DNA of 64,000 nt from Photobacterium sp. DA100. GTDB taxonomy: Bacteria; Pseudomonadota; Gammaproteobacteria; Enterobacterales; Vibrionaceae. The stretch lies in assembly GCF_029223585.1 (NCBI RefSeq), contig NZ_CP119423.1, positions 1,798,001-1,862,000 of the forward strand, in the 5' to 3' direction. A model generated the notes under the pieces. That model did not search any database and was not told where the DNA came from. It was given only the letters and a program-made list of their open reading frames with translations. Made by a program: the position numbers and the translations under genes. Of the stretch, positions 23,488 to 32,948 are shown piece after piece; position 1 is the stretch's first letter, and the number at the start of each line of letters is the position of its first letter.

Positions 23488-25284
23488 ATGAAAATCAGCA
23501 CTAAATTAAAGCATCTATTTGTTTTCTATTTGATGACTTTTGGTTTGCATGTCTCCGCATCTACCACCTTTACCCTGTCTGATACATCAAGCCCTAGAGC
23601 AACGCTCGATAGCTTTTTGCTGGCATCAGATATCGTTATCGCCCACTGGCAAGGTGAAACACTTGAGACCCAAGAAGCTCAGCATGCCATTGCACAAGCA
23701 ATAAGAACGATGGATATGTCATTGGTTACCAATCGGAATCGTACCGTCGTTGTGATGGAGCGTATTTTACTATTGCGCGAAATTTTGGAACGGTTTGAGT
23801 TGTCTGTTTTAGAGAGTACACCCGATAACCATCAGATCGGTGACCGTCTGTTTTGGCGTTTTGGCCAGTCGGACATTGCTATCACACGGATAGAAAATGG
23901 TGACAAGCAGGGGCAATTTGTTTTTGCCGCGACATCGGTACAGCAACTGCATCGTTGGTATCGAAAGATGCAGCCTATCCCCTATAGAAATGAGGCTCGA
24001 AAAGACTATTACCATGACTTTCTGATAGGTCCTGGTCCATTGTTTTCCAAGAATCTGATTTATTCCGGTCCGCCTGAGCTGACCAAGCTTTATGGCTCTC
24101 TACCTCTTTGGCAATGGATCGCTCTGCTATTAGTATTTTTGCTGTGCAAGATACTTATCAAGTTGAGCTTTATCGCGGGACAGTGCTGGAACAACCGTTG
24201 GGAGGGGCGGGGGCAGCGTTGGCAGGTTGGTACGCTGCTATCGTTAGTTGTGGCGGGTTTAATTGTCTTGGTTACCCGACGGGTTATTGATGATGGTATT
24301 TGGATAACCGGAGGGGTCTATCAGTTCCTCTCGACCGCATTCCTTATTTGGCAGTTTATCTTTGTTGCCTGGTTCATTATGGCGCTGTTTAATTATTTTG
24401 CTACGGTATACGCCAGCAATAAACATGATGGGAAGCATGTTGACTCATCGTTAATCAGAGTGCTTGCGCGTATTTTTGGCGGCCTTACGATTGCGACACT
24501 GGCAATATATGTTGTTGAGTTTATGGGGTTCTCAATTTCTCCTATTTTGGCTGGTCTCGGTGTGGGTGGTTTGGCCGTAGCCCTGGCGATACGGCCTGTA
24601 TTGGAGAATGTGATTAATGGGTTAACGCTCTACGCTGACGGAGGAATAAAAATTGGCGAGCTGTGCCGTTACGGCGATAAGCTCGGTACGATAGAGAGTA
24701 TCGGCTTGCGCTCGACCCGGATCAGAACACTGGAGCGTTCATTGATTACCATTCCTAATTCAGAATTTGCGAATATGGAAATTGATAATCTCGAGCGTCG
24801 TGATAAGCGTCGAATGGAGCACACTTTTCGGGTAAGAGCCGAGCTAACCGGAGAGCAGCTAAAACTGCTGGTGGTCAATATCCGGAGGGTGTTACTACAA
24901 CATCCCCAACTAGAGGAAGAGCCACTCCGAGCTCGGTTCATGGGGGTGGGAGAGTATGCTATTTTGGTCAATGTGCTTGCCTATATTAAGTGTCGTGATC
25001 ACGACGAATTCATGGCTATCCAAGAAGACGTGCTGTTTATGGTGATGCAGCAGATAGAGAAAGTCGGCGTACAGTTGGCCTTTTCCACCCAGTATCAATT
25101 TGCCGGAAAACTGAGCACAGTTGATGACGAGCTGAAAAAGAAAGCGGCCCAAACAGTTCAGAAATGGCATGACACAAATAATTATCCGTTTCCTGATTTT
25201 GGCTCTGAATATAAATATGAGATAAAAGATTCGATTATGTATCCCGCCAAAACATCGGCCACACGACTGAATTTTGTGAGTTAA
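23488..25284 (+). CDS. MscS-family mechanosensitive ion channel with periplasmic N-terminal domain
   Basis: 598 residues. A signal peptide (LFVFYLMTFGLHVSAS) leads into a periplasmic domain of about 190 residues. Four or five membrane helices follow (LWQWIALLLVFLLCKILIK and later). The pore helix is SISPILAGLGVGGLAVALAIRPVLENVINGLTLYADGGIKIGE, with Gly/Ala packing as in MscS TM3, then the beta domain TRIRTLERSLITIPNSEFANMEIDNLERRDKRR and the C-terminal alpha/beta. Protects against osmotic downshock. The in-frame TTG at 23482 is a possible alternative start. Confidence 0.92.
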   Translation: MKISTKLKHLFVFYLMTFGLHVSASTTFTLSDTSSPRATLDSFLLASDIVIAHWQGETLETQEAQHAIAQAIRTMDMSLVTNRNRTVVVMERILLLREILERFELSVLESTPDNHQIGDRLFWRFGQSDIAITRIENGDKQGQFVFAATSVQQLHRWYRKMQPIPYRNEARKDYYHDFLIGPGPLFSKNLIYSGPPELTKLYGSLPLWQWIALLLVFLLCKILIKLSFIAGQCWNNRWEGRGQRWQVGTLLSLVVAGLIVLVTRRVIDDGIWITGGVYQFLSTAFLIWQFIFVAWFIMALFNYFATVYASNKHDGKHVDSSLIRVLARIFGGLTIATLAIYVVEFMGFSISPILAGLGVGGLAVALAIRPVLENVINGLTLYADGGIKIGELCRYGDKLGTIESIGLRSTRIRTLERSLITIPNSEFANMEIDNLERRDKRRMEHTFRVRAELTGEQLKLLVVNIRRVLLQHPQLEEEPLRARFMGVGEYAILVNVLAYIKCRDHDEFMAIQEDVLFMVMQQIEKVGVQLAFSTQYQFAGKLSTVDDELKKKAAQTVQKWHDTNNYPFPDFGSEYKYEIKDSIMYPAKTSATRLNFVS

Positions 25285-25338
25285 CTATATTGATTACCCG
25301 TATGGTTGAGGCGTTAACAATAACCGCAGTTGGAGGAA

Positions 25339-25362
25339 GGGTCCCTAGCACGTTAGGGACCC
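25339..25362. terminator. Bidirectional terminator between the MscS and LysR genes
   Basis: GGGTCCCTA / TAGGGACCC, a perfect 9-bp stem with a 6-nt loop, between convergent genes. T-tracts are weak on both sides. Confidence 0.65.
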
Positions 25363-25368
25363 ATAAAG

Positions 25369-26313
25369 TTACTTCGTATCAAAGCTGATCTCTGGTTGAG
25401 CAACACTGTCGAAAAAGCTTTGCATGGTTTGGTGCAGGAGCTGATAGAGCGGATAACCACGTTTGGTCTGCAAATAACCGCCGTTGATACTTACCGAACG
25501 CATTTCTTTGGGGATCGGAGGGAGTGGGTAAGTGCCAATATCGGGATTAATGGTGGTCATAAGGTTGCTACCGAACATGATTGTGTCGGAGTTCTGAACC
25601 TTGCTCAGCAGAACCCTGACGCTGTGGGTGACTAAGGTGCAGTTTGCCTGATACCCCTTGGAGATATAGAGATCTTCAACTGGAGATCGCTTTGAATTCA
25701 CCCCATCGATAACCAAACGAGTAATGGGTAAGTGGTGGATTGCCTCCCAATCGCTGGTCTTTGTTAATACCGGGTGATCTTTGCGCGCCACCAAGCATAG
25801 TGTGAATTCTTGTAATTTATGCAGATACACTTCTTGCGGTAGCGGAAACGCCCCAAAATGGATCATATAATCGACATTACCGTTGAGCATTTCGGCCAAA
25901 GTGTCATCCTGCCAATAAATAAGCTTGAAGTTGGCCTTGGGCAGTACCGTTTTGAGCGCCTGATAAATTCCATCCCCGAGAAGTTCAAGGAAGAAGATAT
26001 TCATGGCGATGCTGATATTGCCATCAAACTTTTCCGGATCGAAATCTTGATATGACTCCACTACTTTAACCAAGGGGGTGAACATCTCATTGATGGCTTC
26101 ATCAAGTTTTTCTGCCAACTCCGAAGGTTCAACCCCATGGGCCTTTCTGATAAAAAGCTGCTCGCCGAAAGCCTCTTTTAGTTTTGCCATCCCACGGCTC
26201 ACACTGGTTTGCGAAATACCAAGCATATCCGCAGCTGCGTGAGTATTGCGCGTTTTCACAACCGCTTGCAGTAGCTTGAGCAAGTTTAAATCTAAGTCAC
26301 GAAACTCTTTCAC
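25369..26313 (-). CDS. LysR-family transcriptional regulator
   Basis: 314 residues. The N-terminal HTH is DLNLLKLLQAVVKTRNTHAAADMLGISQTSVSRGMAKLKEAFGEQLFIRKAHGVEPSELA, the classic LysR layout. The substrate-binding domain follows (FDGNISIAMNIFFLELLGDGIYQALKTVLPKANFKLIYW...). The F.P..FDG.I.IA pattern is typical of the LeuO/NodD-like branch. No divergent target gene lies close upstream; MarC upstream is leftward too. Target not known. Confidence 0.93.
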   Translation of the reverse strand: MKEFRDLDLNLLKLLQAVVKTRNTHAAADMLGISQTSVSRGMAKLKEAFGEQLFIRKAHGVEPSELAEKLDEAINEMFTPLVKVVESYQDFDPEKFDGNISIAMNIFFLELLGDGIYQALKTVLPKANFKLIYWQDDTLAEMLNGNVDYMIHFGAFPLPQEVYLHKLQEFTLCLVARKDHPVLTKTSDWEAIHHLPITRLVIDGVNSKRSPVEDLYISKGYQANCTLVTHSVRVLLSKVQNSDTIMFGSNLMTTINPDIGTYPLPPIPKEMRSVSINGGYLQTKRGYPLYQLLHQTMQSFFDSVAQPEISFDTK

Positions 26314-26473
26314 TGCACACTCCTGTATCTGATTGGCATGAGAACGTCCTTCTACTCTTAGCTATAAGAATATTGGAAAAAAACGGAGATTCCAATGCTG
26401 GCAGAAAGGAATGGCTGTAGCGGGAAAAGGGATGGAGATGAATTTGCCTATCTCGAAGTGCTAGAGACGACTT

Positions 26474-26509
26474 ACCTGTCGCTCCAGCAGTCATGTTGGG
26501 GCGACAGGT
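26474..26509. terminator. Hairpin in the marC-LysR intergenic region
   Basis: ACCTGTCGC (26474-26482) pairs with GGCGACAGGT (26500-26509), with CCA/TTGG extending the stem. No strong T-tract, so it may be a terminator or a structured leader. Confidence 0.4.
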
Positions 26510-26576
26510 GTTGATTGATTTTCTAGAAACTATGCTCTACATCGAGAGGTTGCAATTATTGCTAGGTACGGTAGGC

Positions 26577-27227
26577 CTATAACAGTTGATGGATTACTTG
26601 AACGGTTTCTTCAATGCCAAGAGTAAAGAACTGGACGCCCATACATATCAGCAGGAAGCCCATAATTCGCGTAAAAGCATTGATGCCATTTTGCCCGAGA
26701 GCTTTCAGAAGAGGGTATGCCATGCTTAGTGTAAAAGCCGCAATGAGCGAAACAATCATAAAGCCTATCACCACCCCGCTGTAGACGCTCGTCATACTGA
26801 CATGATTTTCATAGGAGGCGATCTGTGCAGCCAGGCTAATGATCAGTGCCATTGTACCTGGCCCACATAATGACGGAATGGTTAATGGCACCAGTGCGAT
26901 AGATTCCTGGCCCGGGTCATTGTTGTTAGTTTCAGGGCGGGGGAAGAGCATATTGAAGCCAATTGCAACGATGATGATACCGCCGCCTAAGCGCAGGCTG
27001 GGAATTGAGATATTGAAAAGCTCTAAAACGGATGAACCGATAAAGAAGGTAGTACACAGGGCAACGAACAGGTTAATACCGACTGATTTTGCCTGTGTGA
27101 CGATATATTTCTTGTCTTTGCCTTTGCTTAATCCAAGCAAGACGGTTGCGGCAGCGGGTGGGTTCATCATTGGAAGCAGGCCGATAACGGTCAGAGTCAA
27201 GTAGGTTAAAAGAGTTTCATAATGCAT
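26577..27227 (-). CDS. MarC-family integral membrane protein
   Basis: 216 residues with six hydrophobic helices. The MarC/UPF0056 hallmarks are visible: LTVIGLLPMMNPPAAATVLLGLS near the N-terminus and VPLTIPSLCGPGTMALIISLAAQI in the middle (P-x-x-x-GPG). Start chosen at 27227, with GAGGATG 6 nt upstream; ATG 27236 is alternative. It is the last gene of the leftward chaA-dedA-mgtE-marC cluster. The transport substrate of MarC proteins is unknown. Confidence 0.92.
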   Translation of the reverse strand: MHYETLLTYLTLTVIGLLPMMNPPAAATVLLGLSKGKDKKYIVTQAKSVGINLFVALCTTFFIGSSVLELFNISIPSLRLGGGIIIVAIGFNMLFPRPETNNNDPGQESIALVPLTIPSLCGPGTMALIISLAAQIASYENHVSMTSVYSGVVIGFMIVSLIAAFTLSMAYPLLKALGQNGINAFTRIMGFLLICMGVQFFTLGIEETVQVIHQLL

Positions 27228-27251
27228 GGTTGTCATCCTCAAGCGATTAAT

Positions 27252-28643
27252 TTAAAGCAAGAATGTTTGCGCTAGATACAGCACGCTAAAAAAAGAGATG
27301 GCATCGGTTAAGGTGGTTAATACCGGGCTTGAGAGCATCGCAGGGTCGAGACTAATGCGCTTCAGCAGTAAAGGTAATGCCCCGCCAATCATAACGGCCA
27401 GCATTGATGAAACTGTGTAGGCCGCGCCGATAAGCAAAGGCAGGCCGATGTATTCACTGCCATGATTGAACAAGGTCAGCAATGTGATCACTCCGCCTAT
27501 CAACAGGCCATTGAGGGCGCCAATAGGGAGCTCTTTTGCAATGACATACAAGCTGTCCTTCGATGAAATGTGGCCGACGGTGAGTTCGCGAATAGATACA
27601 GCAACGGCCTGGTTACCTGCGGCTCCGGATAGGTTGGCAACCAAAGGCAAGACAGCCGCCAGCACGGCGATTTGCTCAATGATTGGTTCAAAAGCGGCAA
27701 TAATCGAAACTGCGGCGTAGCTCAATACTACCGAGGGGAGCAGGAAGGCCAGCCGGCGCAGATTGCGTGAGAGAATTGACATATTGCGAAATTCCTCTCC
27801 CCCGAATACGCCAGACTGCTCTAGCAGTTGCTGATTGGAGTAATCATATAGCGCCTTGTTTAATTGAGTGGTCCCGATGACCCCGATTTGAAACCCTTGT
27901 TCGCTAACAACCGGGATAACGGGGTGCAAGGTGGTATCGAGGATACTTTTCAATGAATGAATATCTTGCTCTGGCAATGCAGCCGGAATAGTTCGGTCAA
28001 GATGATTGATGAGTTTTTCATCATAAGTAAGAAGCAGTACATCTCTAATTTTCACGGCGCCAAGGTAGCAGCCCTGGGCATCATGCAAATAGACATAGCG
28101 CCACTCCAATAGCTCAGAATCCTGCTCTTCTGTATGGAGCATATTGGCCAAGTCAGCGACACTAGCGTCCTCGCTGAGCTTTAATATTTCGCTTTTACAG
28201 ATCCCGCCAACAGTGTCGGGTGAATAAAATAATGCGGCATTTTCTTCATTGCGCCAGCTGTCCGGCACAGCCTGCTTTAATTGAAGCTTTATCTCCGACG
28301 GAAGTTCATTGATGAGCCGGCGTCTGTCTGCTGAGCGCAAATATCGAAACATGCTCACAATGACGTGGGTGGGAAGAAGGCTGACAAGAAGGCGCTGTTC
28401 ATCTTCCGTAAAAAGATCGAGCAAATTAGCCGCAACTTGGGAGGCGCCTTGGTTAAGTAGAACCCACGTTACGACGCGTTCCTTGTCCGTCAGTTTCCTG
28501 AACACAGACGGCAGGACAGTAGGATCCGCGTTTTGAATGCTATCAAGCAGTCTGTCAGTGTCATTTGTCGCAATACAATGAAGAAATTGATCGTATAGCT
28601 TCTCGGCCGCCGCTGAATGCAGTGGCGTTGAAATAAGTGCCAT
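27252..28643 (-). CDS. mgtE: MgtE-family magnesium transporter (copy 1)
   Basis: 463 residues. Cytoplasmic MgtE_N repeats (about 10-130; LPTHVIVSMFRYLRSADRRRLINELP), a CBS pair (about 135-255; SVADLANMLHTEEQDSELLEWRYVYLHDAQGCYLGAVKIRDVLLL), then five membrane helices starting about 310. ANLSGAAGNQAVAVSIRELTVG is the conserved pore segment (MgtE usually has GGNAGSQ), here GAAGNQ, and the C-terminal Pro/Asp-Pro pattern RISLDPAMLSSPVLTTLTDAISFFSVLYLAQ is intact. Mg2+ gating by CBS is known for the family. Start 3 bp after the dedA stop: an operon. Confidence 0.9.
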   Translation of the reverse strand: MALISTPLHSAAAEKLYDQFLHCIATNDTDRLLDSIQNADPTVLPSVFRKLTDKERVVTWVLLNQGASQVAANLLDLFTEDEQRLLVSLLPTHVIVSMFRYLRSADRRRLINELPSEIKLQLKQAVPDSWRNEENAALFYSPDTVGGICKSEILKLSEDASVADLANMLHTEEQDSELLEWRYVYLHDAQGCYLGAVKIRDVLLLTYDEKLINHLDRTIPAALPEQDIHSLKSILDTTLHPVIPVVSEQGFQIGVIGTTQLNKALYDYSNQQLLEQSGVFGGEEFRNMSILSRNLRRLAFLLPSVVLSYAAVSIIAAFEPIIEQIAVLAAVLPLVANLSGAAGNQAVAVSIRELTVGHISSKDSLYVIAKELPIGALNGLLIGGVITLLTLFNHGSEYIGLPLLIGAAYTVSSMLAVMIGGALPLLLKRISLDPAMLSSPVLTTLTDAISFFSVLYLAQTFLL

Positions 28644-28646
28644 AAT

Positions 28647-29321
28647 TTATCCCTTGTGATTAACAGAGTTTGGTGTTCTTCGAGAGTCGTTGAGCGTTAT
28701 CCTGCGTAACAACAGGGTAATCAATGCCGTAACCATCAGGAGAAAACTGCTGATTAAGAACCACCGGGTGATTGACTCTTGATAGACAATTAGGTGAGGC
28801 TTTTGCATAAACCAACCGCCAATTTTGAGCAGGGTCATGGACCATATTATTGAGCTGGTAACGCTAATTAATACCGTGCGAGTAAAACTCAATTGGGTCG
28901 CCCCCATTAACAGCGGGGTTATTACCCGCATGTACGGCATAAAGAGGGAGACGAAAAGAAGGAGAAATCCATATTTATCCAGGTACTTTTTTACTCTTGC
29001 TAGGGCATTCTCTGGCAGGGGCTTTGGGGCCCGGCTTATTAGCATGCTGTTAAGCAGCCAATATCCTTGAAGATAAGCGAATAAGGTACCTAGAGAGCTG
29101 GCAGTTGTTAAAAGGGCCACCGCACTGTAAAAGTCAACCGCTCCTGTGCTAACCAGACCACCAACGAAGAGTCCCAAGCCGACTCCTGGGAGCGGTAAAA
29201 GCACAAAACTGGACTCTATAAATAACACCATTCCAAGTAGTAATAACAAGATGTTTATTGGGTTGACTACCTGCAGAGAATCAAAATCTTGTAGCCAGAT
29301 AGCTGTGATTATTTGTTGCAT
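28647..29321 (-). CDS. DedA-family membrane protein
   Basis: 224 residues from the ATG at 29321. LFIESSFVLLPLPGVGLGLFVGGLVSTGAVDFYSAVALLTTASSLGTLFAYLQGYW is the DedA N-terminal half (E...P.PG......G), and KKYLDKYGFLLLFVSLFMPYMRVITPLLMGATQLSFTRTVLISVTSSIIWS the conserved F.P..R...P..AG.. half, with F..P..R kept. These proteins are linked to lipid flipping and membrane homeostasis. An earlier in-frame start overlaps chaA. Confidence 0.9.
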   Translation of the reverse strand: MQQIITAIWLQDFDSLQVVNPINILLLLLGMVLFIESSFVLLPLPGVGLGLFVGGLVSTGAVDFYSAVALLTTASSLGTLFAYLQGYWLLNSMLISRAPKPLPENALARVKKYLDKYGFLLLFVSLFMPYMRVITPLLMGATQLSFTRTVLISVTSSIIWSMTLLKIGGWFMQKPHLIVYQESITRWFLISSFLLMVTALITLLLRRITLNDSRRTPNSVNHKG

Positions 29322-29358
29322 AATAGAGTCCTGAGCTCGCGCTGGTGAACGAGGTCGC

Positions 29359-30450
29359 TCAATCAAACATCAAGATGAGATAAGCGAAGAAGAGGATGAG
29401 GTGAGTTGCGCCGTTGAGTGAGTTAGTTCTTCCGCTGCTGAAACTGACACTGGTCATCAATAGGGTGGCTACCAGCAGAACCATTTCAGCCGGCTCCAAC
29501 CCTAGACGTATCGGCTCATTGATTATGGTTGAAATCAATAGTACTGCCGGGACGGTCAGGGCAATGCTGGCCAACACCGAGCCAAAGAATAGGTTCATGG
29601 CACGTTGGAGGTGGTTGCTAACTGCCGCCTTAATTGCCCCTACAGCTTCTGGAGCCAAGATGATCAAGGCAACGACCAAGCCGCCCAGTGCAGCTGGCGC
29701 ACCAAGCTCGGTTATTCCGTCATTAATCGGAATGGCTAAGCTTTTAGCCAGCAAAATAACGACAACCAGGTAGCCTACCAGCATGATGGTATGGTAGGTA
29801 CCGCTTTGCGGTGGGCACTGGCTATCACGATTATCATTGCGATCGGCATCGATGAAAAAGTGGGTATGGCTTCGCGTTTGAATAAATAGGAATAATGCGT
29901 ATAAGGCAATTGAGGCAAGAACCAGAGTCCAGGTTAGAATTGCCGACATGTTGCCAAATGCGTCCATGCTGGTGAAATTCGGTAGGACCAAGCTCAGCAT
30001 TGCCAGTGGAATTATCGCAACCAGGTAAGCTTTTAACCCCTCGAGATTGTATGTTTGGGTATGGTACTTCATCCCACCAATCAGAAGCGTAATACCGACA
30101 AAGCCATTTAGAACGGCCATGACAACAGCAAACATGGTATCTCTAGCCAGTACCGGGTTTGATTCGCCAGTAAGCATGACCGAGGAGATCATAATCACTT
30201 CAAGCAAGATGACTGACAAGGTTAGTATCAGGGTGCCAAAGGGGTCCCCGAGCTTAATTGCAAGCACATCTGAGTGGCGGACAACGGCAAAGATCGTTGT
30301 CATGGCCACATAAAATAAAATACCTGTTGTGAGCATATATGGCGCTGGGGATAACCCATTACTTAGCAGCTCATCACCGATGAGCTGGAAAAAAATAATG
30401 GCAAGAATACCAACAGGCATGGTGTATTCCTGCTTGAGAAGCTTGAACAT
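29359..30450 (-). CDS. chaA: Calcium/sodium:proton antiporter, ChaA type
   Basis: 363 residues, about 11 hydrophobic helices. Both CaCA alpha motifs are visible: FGTLILTLSVILLEVIMISSVML (first G-x-x-x-x-x-x-x-E, Glu at about 84) and ALGGLVVALIILAPEAVGAIKAAVSNHLQRAMNLFFGSVLASIALTVPAVLL (second, with APE). Exports Ca2+, and in homologues Na+ or K+, against H+ at alkaline pH. It is the first gene of the leftward cation cluster. A CTCGTTA/TAACGAG hairpin lies about 30 bp upstream of its start. Confidence 0.92.
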   Translation of the reverse strand: MFKLLKQEYTMPVGILAIIFFQLIGDELLSNGLSPAPYMLTTGILFYVAMTTIFAVVRHSDVLAIKLGDPFGTLILTLSVILLEVIMISSVMLTGESNPVLARDTMFAVVMAVLNGFVGITLLIGGMKYHTQTYNLEGLKAYLVAIIPLAMLSLVLPNFTSMDAFGNMSAILTWTLVLASIALYALFLFIQTRSHTHFFIDADRNDNRDSQCPPQSGTYHTIMLVGYLVVVILLAKSLAIPINDGITELGAPAALGGLVVALIILAPEAVGAIKAAVSNHLQRAMNLFFGSVLASIALTVPAVLLISTIINEPIRLGLEPAEMVLLVATLLMTSVSFSSGRTNSLNGATHLILFFAYLILMFD

Positions 30451-30478
30451 ATTGAGACGTTTGAATTATTCCTAATGG

Positions 30479-30500
30479 CTCGTTATGGTCCTTTAACGAG
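30479..30500 (-). promoter_or_regulatory. Hairpin in the chaA leader
   Basis: CTCGTTA (30479-30485) and TAACGAG (30494-30500) with an 8-nt loop, 29 bp before the start codon. Role unknown; too small for a known metal riboswitch. Confidence 0.35.
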
Positions 30501-30568
30501 GATTTGGTCACTGAAATTCTACCTGTTCCTTTGTGGTAGTACTGATGGTAGTGAGCAACTGCTTTTAA

Positions 30569-31525
30569 TTAAAATTGGTAATTGAGGCCCACAGTCATTA
30601 GAAAATTATTGCTTTTATAAAAGTCGATATTCGAGCTTGTTACCGTGCTGCCAGCGAGTGAGGTAACGCTCCAGTTGTCCCAGCCTGGAATGTCTTTGTA
30701 CTCGTAAGCCAAAAACAAACGCATTACATCATCATTACGCTGTGTGTCAAAAAGAGGGTTTACTGCATCAAATTGACGGTAAGCATAACTTCCCGTTAGC
30801 GCTAAAGAGTAAGCGGACGAATGAAGGAAGTAAGTCATCTCAACCTTATACTTGTTGTATGAAGCGGCTTTACCCTCTGCGTTATGATCGGTGTAGCTGA
30901 ACGCTGTAATTAATCCTGAACGTTGATCGAGCATGGAAAGGTGCTGGCCTTTTAGATAGAAAGTTGCACTGTCACGGAATAAGGTGCTTTCTGTGATTTG
31001 CTCATCATCAATTGTTGCAGTGGCGTATGCCATATCAAGCGATACGCCGGTGTTAAGCAGGTTCGATAACTTCAAACGGTATGCATTGCCGTCGATATCC
31101 GTAGTTTGCCTTTCTTCACCGGTTAAGTACGGGTTAGCCCATACCTCGTCTGGCAGTACGGTTGGAAGGTAAGCAATATCTAGCTGTGTGCCGTTGGTGA
31201 AGTTATATTGATAGCCAAGCTCGAATGCCAGGGTACCGACGGCGAGGTCATCGCGAGATGTACCAAGATAAACAGCATGAGTATGGTTGCTATCTAAGGC
31301 ATAACGAATATTCCCCAGTGGTGCTGCGAAATAGTTATTGGTATGAGATACCCGATCATCTAGGCTGCTTAGCGTTTTATCGCCGTTTGGATTCAAGTTT
31401 GAGTTTGAGGTCGCATAACCCGTATTGATTGAGATGTCGCCGTTGATGCGTGAGTTGTCAAGCGCGTAGGCAGATGTCGTAAAGCCAGCAAACAATGCAA
31501 TGACAAAGATATTTAGGTTTCTCAT
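30569..31525 (-). CDS. DUF2860-like outer-membrane protein
   Basis: 318 residues. Signal peptide MRNLNIFVIALFAGFTTSAYA is followed by alternating hydrophobic/polar strands and a C-terminal aromatic residue (VGLNYQF), as in beta-barrels. The segments HAVYLGTSRDDLAVGTLAFELGYQYNF, LPTVLPDEVWANPYLTGEERQTTD and NIDFYKSNNFLMTVGLNYQF match the pattern I know for the DUF2860 family of vibrios. Substrate or function unknown. It is separated from chaA by 118 bp and probably has its own promoter. Confidence 0.8.
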   Translation of the reverse strand: MRNLNIFVIALFAGFTTSAYALDNSRINGDISINTGYATSNSNLNPNGDKTLSSLDDRVSHTNNYFAAPLGNIRYALDSNHTHAVYLGTSRDDLAVGTLAFELGYQYNFTNGTQLDIAYLPTVLPDEVWANPYLTGEERQTTDIDGNAYRLKLSNLLNTGVSLDMAYATATIDDEQITESTLFRDSATFYLKGQHLSMLDQRSGLITAFSYTDHNAEGKAASYNKYKVEMTYFLHSSAYSLALTGSYAYRQFDAVNPLFDTQRNDDVMRLFLAYEYKDIPGWDNWSVTSLAGSTVTSSNIDFYKSNNFLMTVGLNYQF

Positions 31526-31753
31526 TTAAATTCCGCTCAGTATATTTACCCAACTGACTTGGAGTCACGCAGGTATAAAGGGCTTCTTTCCTGAATCAGT
31601 TATCCTTTTGATGGCGGTAGAATAGGTTTATGTATGTGCCAAAACCATGGGTTAGAGAAATTCATATTTGTCGCTAGGTTATTTTATGTTAATAGTGGTG
31701 GACGTTTTACGAGAAGCATAAATTGGCTGTGATGGTTAAATAGGCGGTATGGG

Positions 31754-32089
31754 ATGCAAGATAATATTGAAACGGAAAGGTTGATATTAAGACCGTTTCG
31801 GATTGGAGACTGCAAGCGAGTGGCCGCCCTCGCAGGAAATAAACTGATTGCTGAAATGACCGCCAATATTCCTCATCCTTACGAGTTAGAAATGGCCGTT
31901 AGCTGGATTCAGTCTCATGAAACACAATTTATTGAAAAAAAAGGGATTGTTTATGCAATCACGGAAAAGGGCAATGACGATATCATTGGCGCTGTCAGTT
32001 TTCCTAATTTTGAAGATAGCGTAGGGCTGTTAGGGTACTGGTTGGGTGTCGAAGTCTGTGATTATGAAATTGGGCCTGAGCTATATTGA
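31754..32089 (+). pseudogene. RimJ/RimL-type GNAT, C-terminally truncated
   Basis: 111 codons. NIETERLILRPFRIGDCKRVAALAGNKLIAEMTANIPHPYELEMAVSWI is a normal RimJ/RimL N-terminus and IIGAVSFPNFEDSVGLLGYWLGVE the central strands. The acetyl-CoA loop and C-terminal half (expected W-x-x-G-x-A onward, about 70 residues) are absent; after YWLGVE the sequence CDYEIGPELY is unrelated and stops. The following 110 bp in other frames do not restore it. Probably a decayed gene. Confidence 0.7.
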
Positions 32090-32230
32090 AAATAGGACCA
32101 TTCATATACAGGGCCGGGAACGAGAAGTCTGTTTTTACGAATCATTATTGTGTCAAGAGAACCGGTAGCAACGGGAATTACCCTAAGCCGTCATAGCGGG
32201 TAATTGCGACACGGGAAAAGGAGTTTCCAT

Positions 32231-32860
32231 ATGGTAGGTGAAGTCTGGGTATATTATGTGCTGGCCGTGTTGGTGCTTACTGCCTCACCAGGACCGAGTT
32301 CGTTATTATGCATGACGAGAGGAGTCACAAGTGGCTGGATGGTCGGTGCTTATACCGCGCTTGGCAGCCTTACGGCGATAACTTTAATATTGACCCTGTC
32401 GTTTACTGGGTTAGGTGTGATTATCGCGTCTTCAGAAGTTATCTTTAGTCTCATCAAATGGGTAGGCGCGGGCTACTTAGTTTATCTCGGTATAAAGGCG
32501 CTAGTATCCAAGCAAGACAGTTACTCAGAGCTGGAGGCGGGCACCGTCTCAAGTCGCAGATTCCCTCATCACTTTGCTAGTGGCTTTATTGTCGGTGCCA
32601 GTAATCCCAAAGCGATTTTATTCTTTACCGCTCTTTTTCCTCAGTTCATCAATCCATCAGAAGATCTGTTTTTGCAATATGCCGTCTTTGCTTCGACATT
32701 TGTTGTTTTGGAGCTTTCTTGGCTTCTGTTCTATGCCTATTTGGGGGCGAAATCATCTAGTTGGATATTTGCCTCTGGCAGGGCTAGGTTATTTAACCGG
32801 TTAACTGGTGGTGTCTTTATCGGGGCCGGTGCCTGGCTATCGACGGCAAGCCGTGCCTAG
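32231..32860 (+). CDS. LysE/RhtB-family amino acid exporter
   Basis: 209 residues, six membrane helices. VLTASPGPSSLLCMTRGVTSGWMVGAYTALGSLTA is the characteristic N-terminus (P-G-P, G...G), and ASGFIVGASNPKAILFFTALFPQFI the second signature (NPKAxxFF). Exports amino acids such as threonine, homoserine or lysine in family members. ATG at 32231 has AAAAGGAG 7 nt upstream. Substrate not determined. Confidence 0.92.
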   Translation: MVGEVWVYYVLAVLVLTASPGPSSLLCMTRGVTSGWMVGAYTALGSLTAITLILTLSFTGLGVIIASSEVIFSLIKWVGAGYLVYLGIKALVSKQDSYSELEAGTVSSRRFPHHFASGFIVGASNPKAILFFTALFPQFINPSEDLFLQYAVFASTFVVLELSWLLFYAYLGAKSSSWIFASGRARLFNRLTGGVFIGAGAWLSTASRA

Positions 32861-32948
32861 AAGTTGTAATGTGGCAGATGTGGGGTGAAGGGGCGCAGTT
32901 TGCGACCCTTCGAGGATAACTAGCCGTGATGGTGATTGGCAATAACGG

